A stretch of DNA of 64,000 bases, taken from positions 91,571,055 to 91,635,054 of the forward strand of contig OZ007567.1 in assembly GCA_963931925.1 (NCBI GenBank), in the 5' to 3' direction. A model generated the notes under the pieces. The model saw only the letters and a program-made list of their open reading frames with translations, made no database searches and was not told the origin of the DNA. The DNA comes from Onchidella celtica (Eukaryota > Mollusca > Gastropoda > Systellommatophora > Onchidiidae). The position numbers were made by a program, and so were the translations under genes. Positions within the stretch are counted from its first letter, which is position 1. Every line of letters starts with the position of its first letter. Shown here one piece after another: positions 50,301 to 62,300 of the stretch.

Positions 50301-53300
50301 TTGCCAGGTCTGTATACTACGTCATAGCTGTAGCACGACAGTTCAATTCTCCATCTCTGGATTTTGTCATTTTTCACCTTTCCTTTCTGAGCGTTATTGT
50401 ACATAAAAGCGACGCTTTTCTGGTCAGTCACAAGTTGGAAATGTTTTCCAAGCAAATAATGTTTCCACTTCCGGAGAGCCTCCACAATGGCATATGCCTC
50501 TTTCTCGACAGATGAATGTTTCCTTTCACTATGATTTAGTGTTCTTGAAAAGAAAGCAACAGGTCTCCCATTCTGATTCAGGGTAGCTGCTATCGCTATG
50601 TCAGAAGCATCCGTTTCGACCACAAGAGGGATATCCTGGTCAATGGTAGTAACAGCAGCATTCTCTATCTCTCTCTTCAACAGTTCAAAAGCACATTTCA
50701 CTTTCTTTGGTAATGGAAAAGTGTGGTTGTTGACAAGAGGGTGTATTTTGTCAGAAAAGTTTGGGATCCAAGAAGAGTAGTAGGCAAACATGCCTACAAC
50801 CCGTCGTTGTGATTTTGCGTCATGAGGATCAGCCAGATCTCGCAGCGGTTGTAGTCTGTCAGGGTCAGGTTTGATGCTGCCCTTGGAAACCAGGAACCCA
50901 AGCAGCTTGATTTCTCTGGCGGAAAGGATGCTCTTGTCCTCATTGAAAGTTATGCAGTACTCAGCGGCACACTTCATAAAGTGAGAGAAGTTTTCATCAT
51001 GCTCCTTCTGATTTCTACCGCAAATAGTGACATTGTCTAAATATGCGAAAGTGTCTTTAATTTTCTCATTTCTGACGAGGCCGTCAATGATGCGTTGAAA
51101 GCAAGCGACTCCATTAGTGACGCCGAATGGAATACGTTTGAACTGGTAGAGGTTTCCACTGGCCTCAAAGGCAGTGTAGAATTTCTCTTCCTCCTTTATG
51201 GGAATTTGGTGGTAGGCACTGCGAAGGTCTACTGTACTGTACACCTCATATTTCGAGATCTCCTCAATCATCTCATCTATTCGAGGAAGAGGATATGCAT
51301 CAGCTGGGTGAAACGATTGATAGTCTGACTATAATCCACTACCATTCTTTTCTTGTGCCGGTCATTTGTTGTTACCAGCACTTGCGCTCTCCACGGAGAA
51401 TCAGAAGGTTCAATCACATCTTCGGCAAGCAGTTTTTGGACTTCAGAGTCTATGAATTGTCCATCTGGTGTAGAGAACCGTCTTGACTTTGTAGATATAG
51501 GTCTGCAATCGGGAAGCAAGTTCTTGAACAGAGAGGCAGGTTCCACCTTTGCAGCAGTTATGCCACAGACAGAGAATGTAGGCTTGGGGCCTTTGAAAGT
51601 CATTTCAAGTCCTTTGTGTTGATCTAGAAAGTCGTGACCCAGTATTAGGTCAGCGCACAATCCTGGTAGAACAGAGAGCTTTATTCCTTGATAAGTTTCG
51701 CCATTATATTCCAGAGTAGCAAAACAATGGCCTTTGGTTGTACCTGAGAGATTCGTGGAAGCCATGGAGATCTCTTTTCTAGACTTGAAGGTCTTGAACT
51801 TCATAAATTGAGCTTTGTCTGCTGAGATAAAACTTTCAGAGCTTCCTGTGTCCACCAGTGCCCTCAGAGGAGTGTCAAAGACCTTGACTTTTATAATGGC
51901 TTTCTGAAGACTTAAGGGGGCCGCAGCAGTGAAGGCCGAATTAAGGATGGGATTAGCAGCAGAGGCGATGTCATTCCGTTTTCCTTTTGATAGACACACC
52001 TTTTGATAATGTCCTTTCTTCCCACATCCTTTGCAAGTTGCCTCTCGAGCAGGGCATTTTGATCGGGGATGCCGTTGAAAACCACAGAAGAAGCATTTGG
52101 AACTGATTGCAGCTGATAGTGTATCACTCTCGTCGATGGCTGGAGTGGTGGTACTGCCGCAGGGCACTGATGATGAAGCTGGTACATTGTTGTATGTCTG
52201 GGATTGTTTTTCGGCCATTTCTAGCGATCTAGCTTGATCAAAAGCAGTAGACAAGTCTAATGTCTTATTCTCAAGGAGTCTTTGTCTGATTTGACTTGAA
52301 GAGAGGCCACAGATGAAAGCGTCTCGGATGAAATCATCCCTGTTTTTGTCGGCTGAAACAGCTTTGAACTCACACTCTTTTGCAAGAATCTTCAGTCTCT
52401 GTAAGAATTGGTCAAGGGTCTGCCCTGGTTCTTGTTTGGTAGTTGTTAAGATGTGCCGAGCGAATATTTCATTTCCAGGTTTAACATAAATGTTTTTCAG
52501 GACTTCCACGGCAGAGGCAAAGGTGGGACAATCGATGATGTATTCATATACAAAGGGGTCAATGAAGTTTATCAGCAAGTCAAGTTCATCAAGAGTAGGA
52601 GTGGAAGATTGTTGTCGTAGAGATGACAGGAAATTGTTGAAAGTTCGCAGCCAGTGATTCCAGCGTTTGGATGCGTCTGGTGTGTTTGGGTCCGCGTTGA
52701 ACCTCTCAGGTCGGAGAAAACGCTCCATGTTGAAATGTTGAATAAATTGATATGAATAAATTGAAAGCGGAGAGTCTGAAGTCTGTTTTAGCCAATTATC
52801 TTGGCTTTATTCAACATTCAACTGTAGTAGGATCAGAAGCATGATCCAGTTATAATCCTTCTACCGAGCAATGGCGCTAGGAAGGACGAAATCGTTTATT
52901 GCAACGTCTGTGATGTCACGAGCAGAGTTAGGGTCTTGGGGATGTTACGACTGCACGAGAGGCAGCTAACTCACACTCGGACACAACCACACAAGAAAAG
53001 TATTAAATAACTAGAGCGTATATATGTCAGGCCGGTCAGGCCATAGTTTACATAAATATTAATAACAAAACAAAAGACAATAGGGGTATATATCCAAACC
53101 AAAAAAAAAAACTCTAATTAATAACTTAACCAATGATATTCATGTAACTATGGAGGTACTGCAATCAATAGCAAATAGGTATATTATACGAAACTAGATA
53201 TCAATTTAAAGTGACAGTTGAGTCGCCACTGGCCAGACGCCAGGCAAACTCTCCATAAATCATATGGGCTTAAATGTTAGGAGAGCCCAGTACGTTCAAA

Positions 53301-56300
53301 GCCTACAGAAGCACTCTTCGGCTTGTAGGTAATTTAAGCAGTTGCCAAAAGACTATATTTTATGCACAATCACTATTCAATTCATCAACAATGTGCTATA
53401 TTATTCCACTCATACTATGGCAATAGATCTATGATACAGGACACTCGTGGTCGAGTGCCAGCTGGGGTTTCCTTAGTCTTCCTATGAGGCTGTAGTTCTC
53501 TCTCTATCTCCGATCTCTATTATACTTGAATAAATAAGATATATTACCATTGCTCACGCCTACTGGTAGGCGCGAACATCAATATAGCGCAGCGTGGGCT
53601 TTCAAAGGTCAGCCCACTCAGACCTTTCTTTCTAGAGCTCAGTCAGTCCGTTAGCAAGGACTTCTTGTCTTCAAAGCACACAGTTCAGGTACTGGTCAAC
53701 CGGAGATACTTCACGACACGATGCTTCTGCTCGCCTGTATTCACCAAATCTGAACGTTACACGATGTTATATACTATCTAACTACCCAGCGTGCTAGTCC
53801 GCTGGCCCAATTAGTTCAGCTATCTCATAGGTCGAAACCTCCCACCATTTTAATTGTAGTAATACGTTTGCACTATTCTACCAGCCAGTTAACGTGCAAA
53901 AACTTGTCTAGTCATACTTAACAATGTCAACTGTCCCCACCTTGTTTCACCCCTACTCCATTACTTATTAATTACGAACATTAAAACCGACAAGCGTGAA
54001 TCTACAGTTTAACTTTACATTTATTTACTCACCAACTATAATTTGGCGAGGACCGTTCAAGGCCACCAGCCAATTTTTCATGGCCCTGGTAAAAAAACAA
54101 CTCACTCTCTGCGTGAGTTTTAATAACATCTGAATCATGACATGTGACGTCATCTCCGCACAGTGGTATTCATTAGTGGTGCGTTATTGTTCAACACAAG
54201 CAGATAGCAGATAGTTAGACAAACAGATAAAACAAACAGTACATGACGAGCGATTAAAGTAACACAAAGCACATAAACATAGCAACATCACGACAATTTG
54301 TTTCTGGTGGTTTCCTGTGCCGCCTCATTCAAAGAAAAAAGACTGGTCATGTGATTGTGACACAAGGAATGTATGTATGTGGTCACAAAGCCCGGTGTAG
54401 ACAAACAGCATAGCTGCGTGGCAATTAGTGACGGTCAGTGACTGCTACATGCAATAATTATCTCACATCACAAGTAGTGACCAGAGAGTGCATGTGGGTG
54501 ACGAAGCTACACAATTGCAGCCTACATGGCCTGCCCCACAGTTTGCCTCAGTGAGTGATGAGTTATCACTTTGAACTGACTGCCTGTTGTGTGCTGTCAC
54601 AGCACGTAGTTAGTAGGGAGAGAGCACACTGTCTAGGCCTTAGAAGCTAGATATGGCCGGGTGGGGCCACAACTTGCAAGGCGGGCGCGTAGTAACAAAC
54701 AAAGAACAATTCATGTTGTTATTGTCTGACTCCCAATATGTTGTTCTGCGGCCACCTCCACAATTTGTAGTATGCACTCAAGTTTAATTCCCTCCCTTTG
54801 GCAGGTGTTTTGATTATCGATTACCGATATTCGAGCAGAACGTGGAGAAGAGCCAGAGAAAATGATGTGCAACGAAGCGGAAAGACTTGGAATAATGTAA
54901 AGAGGCTGGCCCATGATAGAGAGGGATGGAAAGTGTTTGTTGGTGGCCTATACCCTGATCCAGGGTGAGAAAGGCAATGATGATGATGATGATGATGATG
55001 ATATTCGAGTATTTTATTATAAGTTCATAAGAAGAAAAAATGGGGATTTAAAATGTTCTCGCTGTCAGCAAGGTCTCGTTATTAGCAATGTCGTTAAACA
55101 TGATGGTCCACTATATTTGCAAAATATATAATTAGAATTCCTGGTACCAGCTGTGAGGGACATCCAACTTGCAAAGTGAAAGGTAGACTTCAATCATTCT
55201 GATTCATCACTAACAGGTTCCAAACAACCTTATATAAAAGTGTTTCTAAACCTAGCTGGCTGCCCATGCTGCTTTATATGGGCTTGCTAGGCTTTGAAAC
55301 GCTTTTTGTACATGGGCAATAGTTAATTAATCTGTTAATTTGATATCCCCATTCAGTTAACTGTTCTTAATTGGTAGATGTGATAGAAGTTCTATACATA
55401 AAGTTTTCATGTTTCTAGTTTGTTGAATCTGTATTTCATGAGGATTTTCATCTTTTAGTTTCAGACACTGTGCCTTCTTCTTGCATTGAAGCTTTGTCAC
55501 ACATGAATAATTTGGCGAGCGCATCAAAAGAGGAACAACTCAGCATTCTCATTCAGATTCTTTATCAGGTTAGGAAAGTCATGCTCGTCATACATTACTT
55601 ATTGTAGGCATAAGACAGGGCTTAAGGTTATGCCTGGTACCATAAATCCTCTGTCAAAATTTAAAAAAATTGTAGACATTATGCACAATATTTAAATTTG
55701 AATTGCTCAGTGGATCATATTGCATGTAATAAAAAACTGTGTCACTGCTAACACAGAAGGTCTCTAATAGGAGAAGCAGTCTGATTTTTCCACACTGGTC
55801 ACATATTATCCCTTATTTTCCAACTGTGAGATTAACTCTTTGCCTACGGGCCAGCATTCCACATCTGGACGGAGCACTGCCTGGTTTACACGTCAGACTG
55901 TACTGCGCATTTATAAACAAAAGATTGTCTTACTACACAACAGCCGTCCAAACTATACACTTATCGCACATGTGGTATTGCTGGATACACTAGGACAACG
56001 GAAGCTTTACGAAGAATTCTATTTTTAAGTTTCAGCGTCACAGGATGTTAATTTCCAATACAGTGGTCAAGGAATACCTGTACAACATCCCAATGCAGGC
56101 TGTGTTGTACCGGCTCCCGCTAGGGAAGTGTGCAATGTAGTGTGCATTGTACAGTAGTGAAAGAGTTAAAATTATTTTCCCCAAAAATGGCCTCTGGAGA
56201 TAGAGAGAAAAGCAAACATTTGCAGTCATTACTGTCACAAATACTGCTAAACTGCTAAAGTAAACCTATCAGTTGGCTGAGTAAGAAGGAAGCTATCAAG

Positions 56301-59300
56301 CCATAAGAGAAATGAAGACTGTTCATTTCTAGATTTAGTATATAGATGGAATTCTTCAGTAATTTCTATTTTTCATTAGGATCACTTTTTCCCTTGAAAC
56401 TGTTTTTTTAATTCGGACTTGAAACAAAATTATGTTTTTTTGCTTCAACCCATTCTTACAAACATATCGTATACATTGTTTTCTCTTCCTGATTCATTTT
56501 GTTTGTCCGTTTCAAAAGGTTTTGCCACAATGTTATCGAGAGCATAATATTGTTGGTGTGACCTGTATCGCTTGCTGTGACAGTCTTGTCTTACAGTTGG
56601 AAGCCACCAGGTTTCTGGTATTAATGTTGCTAAGCAGAGAAGATGAAGGGAGACAGCTGAGTATTACAACTTTGGTAAGTGATATCTGTGTGTATAATAC
56701 TATTGATAACTATTGTCAGTGTTATTCTGAATCCATTAATGCTTCACCGCAATGGCGTGTTGTTAACTAGTATGGCCCAATGTAATCTACTACAACAGCA
56801 ACAAACAGGCAAATTTCGTGTTTTATAGAGAAAGGTGCTTTTCTGCTGCATTTGCCGTTAAAATGTAAAATCAATTTTTTTTCAGCATTGATTTTAACAT
56901 TATTTTCCCTTGTTGCAGTGTTTGATGGAGAGCCTGATTTATTGGATGATACTCAGAACCTGTGAGCGCTGCAAAAAGTCTGAAGACAGTTCCATTGTAG
57001 CTGCCCTAAATAATTTGTCCACTCTGTACATGATGATTGTCAGTGAAATGGTCCTTACTTGCAGGGGGAATGAGGAAAGATTGTGTAACGTGCAGCTGGG
57101 CACTATAGCGTAAGTATCCTTTTTAAACTGATTATTGCTATTGTGTCAATAAGCAGTGGATGAGGGTAAAACTTTGAAACACACTGCAAACTAAGTGTAG
57201 AATTTTAAGGCTATTTGTAATAACTGAAAACAAGAGAGAATTTGTCAGGATTGATTTAGATCCAGTCAAATTGATTAACACACAAAAATTGAACTACAAG
57301 GATATGTTTTACCTCTTTGTGTCAGTATGATGGGGCTGTTACCAATGTTTAATTCTCTGGTCAAGTTTCTCAGACAAAGGAAAAGGGGATGTCATCATTA
57401 ACACTCTTAGCACGTGACCTTTTTAAGCATTCTATTCCCAAACAGGGTTTTGTAGAGACAGGGAAAAGAAAATGGCTAGTCACAGAAAATCACACTTTTC
57501 ACAAGGAAGGAGTTGTCAGATCCCATTACATATGTATAGTTTTTTTGATGGGAAGAGAACAGGGAATGAGAATATGAATTTGAAACAGGGGAAACATTTA
57601 GATGTAATTTAGCTCATTTGCAATTCAAAACATAATTGTCAACAACAAAAAGTCAACAACTGAAGCAAGAAAACCAACTTGGAGAAACTTTGCATGCAGT
57701 AACTCACATTTTTATGCAGTCCTGGCCTTTTTCCACTTGTGTTGTGTCACTCAAACCCCATGGAGGCCCCTTTCATCAGAGCTTCATCACGTGGCGCCAT
57801 AGTTAAAAAAAAGTAATTAGATCCAGCTCTAGCCTCAGAAAAAAATTCTCAAAACATCACAAAAACTCGTCTTGGAACAACTCTGTTCAGCCCAGAAAGA
57901 TTGTGGGAGTAGTTTCCCTTGAAGTAAAAAGTTGGAGCTGGCATACAGATTCCCAAAACAAGACATCTGATATATCTCACGTATTTCTCGCCACTTAATC
58001 CACACCTGATATATCTGATGTCAGGTGCTAAGAGGGTAAAACAAGAAAATGAACATAGTAGTTATCTCCAGTTGAAGGAGAATTGAAACCCTTCAGGAAA
58101 GTTAGGACTTAAAATCACAATTTAATAACCATGTTTGGACACATTGACACAGGGTAATCCTAAAACATTTGTGTCTTGTGTGATAAATATGCCACAAGAT
58201 ATGTTTACAACAAATCCTCCTCACTTATAAAACTTGTATATATATTATGTAGGCAACAGTTTGGAATGATTTGTTATTTCCAATAGCAGATTTTCTATTT
58301 CTGAGTTTGTAAGATTTACTTGACAGCATTGGTGTGTCTTACACGCTGACACCAATTATTTGTCCAGAAAAACAAATAAAAATGGAGCTGTAGTACGAGG
58401 GGTGTTCAAAAAGTAATACAATTTGTTTCATTGCTAGAATAGAAATGAACACAGTAACAAGTATCATACCTCAAATTGAAGCCTTACATTAGAGCAGGGG
58501 TCACCAAACTACGACCCACGACGTCAGTTCATCCAGCCCGCCATGGTACTTGATTTTGTTTGATTTCAAAAATGAAGTTTGTGAAGTTAACTCATCGAAC
58601 CAGATGGACTGATGAACATTTGAAAGCAATTCTTATGATTGGATGCATCAATTCCAAACCAAACATTGAGGATATCTTGAAAGGCAAACGTCAGTTGCGC
58701 AAATCTCGTTAACCTTTTTTCGCTGCTTAGTTGGTGAGATTTGTGTATGTGAACACTTCATCAATTGTAAGTATGTATTATGTAACTACCTTGTTGCTAA
58801 CCTCTTTGATGACCTTTTTTTTAGTAAATTGAGACCGTTTTAGTATTAAAAAATCGTCTTTGCTCTAGAGTTTTTCTTCTGGCTTGCAAGTATTGAACAG
58901 ATTGCTTACACGACCCGCGCTTGTGTGTCAATTATTCGGCCCTCTGTGAAAAAAGTTTGGTGACCCCTGCATCAGAGGATCAGGTCCCTACTTCTCAACA
59001 TAGTCTCCACCTCTCTCGATAGCCACTGTCCACCTTTTAGTAAGACCATGTATGCGAACTTCGTAAAACTGAACAGGCTGGTCATTGAGCCAACTTTTAA
59101 CAGTGGTCTTGACTTCTTCGTCATTTTCATAACGATGACCTCTCAGTAGTCTCAGGGCTTTTTTCATGGGACTGAAAAGGTGAAAGTCTGACGGTGCTAA
59201 ATCACAAGAACAAGATGGGTATGGCAGTGTTGTCCAACCAAACGAGGTGACTGCCTGCCTTGTCTACTTCTTGTGAGGGCAGGCATTGTCATGGTGAAAA

Positions 59301-62300
59301 AGAACTGTGTCCATTTCCAAATTGGACCTCACTCATCGAATTCTTGCTTTCAGCCGTTTTAGCATTCAATGTATGCTTCAGAGTTTATAGTCACTCTTCG
59401 TGGCAAAAAATTAGTGAGAATTACACCTTGAATGTCGCAAAACACAGTTGTCATGATGTTTCCGACTGATTTTTCTGTCTTGAATTTTTTTTGTCTGTGG
59501 GGACGTTAGATGTCGCCATTCCATTGATCATCTTTTCGATTCTGGTTCATAATGATGAACCCATGTCTCGTCTCCAATGACAAGCCTTCTAAAGAATGTG
59601 TGGTCTCTTTCGCTAAGCTGCAAAAGCTCCTTGCAGCAATTCACCATTTCAGTCTTGTCGTCTTGGTACCCAACAGGCACAGATTTCGGAAAACCTAAGT
59701 GACTCAATGAGGTTATGAACACTTCGATGGCTTACCTCTAGCTTTGCTGCCAACTCATCAAGTGTTATTCGCCTATCAGATCTTATTAAAGCTTTTACTT
59801 TTGCTTTGTTGGCAGTGTTGACACACTCGACCGGCGACCACCGCAATGTTTGTCAGATAAGCATGAAGGTATCAAGTCTTCTTCATGTTCAAAGCTATTA
59901 CTCAGACGTCGGGCCCACCTATAAACATTACTATAGTCTAAAGCTTGATCTTCATAAACATTTGGCAGTCGCCTGTGGACGGTTTTTGGGGATTTCCCCT
60001 TCAGTAACAAGGAATTCAATCACTGCTCTTTGTCTTTGTCAGACTTTCAAGGGGGCAGCCATTTTGAAATAACTTCACTCACTCAAAAATAAAATGAAAT
60101 AAAATTATAACAATTTAATTTAGATTACATGTACAAGTACCATTATGCCAAATATCAGCTCATTTGGTGATAAACTGTGTTCAGCAGAGAACAAATTGCA
60201 TTACTTGTTGACTCCCCCTCGTACATCTGTAGCCATCAGATGGGCTTGTACATTTCAGTGCAAGACCATCCCCTGACAATGCAAAGTACCCAGTGGTGAT
60301 AAAAAGTGATCTCAAGAAGTTCATTCAAGACATCAGTAACAAAGACAGCAGCCATTGGAAGAATACAGGGGAAAGATTCCTAACTGACAATCCCTCTGCA
60401 CAAGGGAAGGCCCTGGCCAAGAAGAGTCTAGCCACCCAGGTTATTATGGTCTATCAGGTTCTCAAGAAGGTAAGTGATCAGTTCCAGTTAACTGGTTATC
60501 TCAGCAATATAGAGGTGTAAGTTCCCCGGAAATGTCAGGAATTCTGGATAATTTATTTTTCCATTTTTATGCCACCTCATGCAACAAGAAGAAAATTTAC
60601 TGTCATGTTGGGTGTTGTTGTAAATTGTTGTTAGAATGTATTATTATTTTATAATTTTGAGACCTTTTGACAGAAAAAAAATCATATAAAAGAAAACTTG
60701 CATTATTTTCTCAAATCAGTCTGAAAAAATCTTCATTACACAATGATGTTTGCTTGGTGCAATTAATTAATTTGCAGTGCGAAGTGGATGCAAATAAGGT
60801 GGCCAAACCCTTGTGCCCCATTCTGATCACAAAAGTAAGGAAATAAACAAGTGACAATACACCAAGGCTACCCACATTTCCAAGTCTATAATCTTAGTTC
60901 ACTGCACAAATAGAAGTGGTGAATGGATAGAGGAAAATTAGCTATGTGGCATTTGTAAACAACATTCCTAAACTAAGTAGGCATTGTTTATCACACATGG
61001 AAATGACCCACGTGCAAAACAGTCAATGCTGAGCAGTGGACTTTGCTTGCCAGCCAATGAGCATTGTGACAAAGTGTGTACAGTTCATGCATAGTCACTC
61101 TGTGTAAGAGGTGTAGTGATATGAAGTTTATATGAAGAGCATGGCGCTTAACTCATGATCGAGAGCTTTTGCAATGGTAAAAAACCTTGTAGAAAGTCAA
61201 GGCAGGCAGTAGCAGCATAAAGCGGAGTAGCCTGCCTTCACATTGATACCAGATTTTACACAAAGTCAAAATGGGGCAAAAAGAAAAAGTGGTATGTTGC
61301 AAACTTCACCTAAAAAATGATACAGAAATGATACAATAAAATGAAGACAAAATGAGCTTTCAGTCAAAAGACCTTCTTCAGGCAAAGAATTGAAATGGTG
61401 AGATAAGAACATTAAATGTTATTATAGAAAAAATAGTGGCTGAAATGTGGTTGTTGTGGTGCAATGTTCACCCACTTTTTCCTCAAAAGTCTACAGCAGT
61501 TTCAAAAATTATAAAATTAATTTTCTCAAGTGTCAATTTGACACAATTGCTTTTGTATTGCACTACTGCGTTTACTCATGTTTCAGGCCATCTTGAAAAA
61601 TATTGTTCTGATGGTAAAACACAATGCTCTTTTTCTGACTTCTTTCAATAAGCCCAGATTAAACTTATTCACTAACTGGTCATATTTTCAACCTAAAACA
61701 GCCCCAAAAAATAAAAATATCCAACATCACAATTAAAAAATGTGTGTATATAGATCTACATAACATAAAAAATGTTCAGACAAATTTACCACTACAAGCA
61801 TTTGCATTCCCTCTCCCCATAAAAAAAAAAACAAAACAAGAACAGCAATCAAATAGAAAGTCAACAACAACAAAAAAAAAAGGACAGGCAATCTACTGCA
61901 ATACACTGCCAAATGTGGGAAATCTCAGTCTGTAAAAGAGTGCTGTGGTAGGGAAGGGACAGTGTCACAGTTTCTAAGTAAAACCAAATAGAGAAAATAC
62001 TGAGTTGTGTTCATTGTTCAGCTGAATTTTTTCTACTTGACTTCATATGGGAAACTCCCCCCCCCCCCCCCCACCCCCCCCCCCCCCTAAAGCACTTCCT
62101 GAATTAAAAGAAAAAAATATTATGCTTTATATATTTTGCCAAGCATGGATGAAAGCCCGCTGGCTGGCTCAATAATAGCAATTTCAATTAGACAAACTTC
62201 TTGTTCAGTGTAGTGCATGATGATTATTGCAGCAACTGAAACACAAACATTTATTGTCTTTGCCATGCACTTCAAGTAATTTCTGATGACTTTTACTTTC

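Larger units (their letters stand above)
48607..54295 (-). mobile_element. Second Ty3/gypsy retrotransposon, probably self-priming type
   Basis: The LTRs are 314 bases (TGATATG...CACGACA on the plus strand): 48607-48920 and 52748-54295 (the latter interrupted). They differ at one base that I could find. Order on the minus strand: gag-protease-start of RT (51277-52728), rest of pol (49376-51271), a small third ORF (49074-49379). Domain order is the usual RT-RNase H-integrase. The leader is only 19 bases and lacks TGG. The RT frameshift makes this copy defective. Confidence 0.92.
48306..55113. mobile_element. Pogo/Tigger-like element split by a gypsy insertion
   Basis: It begins CAGTGGAACTTGGTCATGGC after TA (48304-48305) and ends GATGGTCCACTA before TA (55114-55115). 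Pieces 48306-48606 and 54301-55113 together match 29353-30415. A GAT trinucleotide run lies at 54977-55001. ORFs in it are not conserved. Confidence 0.7.
58396..60221 (-). mobile_element. Decayed mariner element, TA-flanked, carrying a hAT insertion
   Basis: Terminal repeats CGAGGGGTGTTCAAAAAGTA and the complement of TTACTTGTTGACTCCCCCTC lie beside TA at 58394-58395 and 60222-60223. Transposase lies on the minus strand. The right end is 37 bases upstream of the gene C acceptor at 60258. Confidence 0.88.

Noticed and set aside
51261..51330. Programmed -1 frameshift in the second gypsy element
   Set aside because: There is no slippery heptamer and the site is inside the RT domain; a single-base deletion is simpler.
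58495..58969. Functional hAT gene
   Set aside because: Only a short C-terminal reading remains before a stop; it is a non-autonomous derivative.
60233..60258. Exon start at 60233 (PSDGLVHF...)
   Set aside because: The frame is open but the phase disagrees with the exon ending at 57109; the AG at 60257-60258 fits phase and has a better pyrimidine tract.
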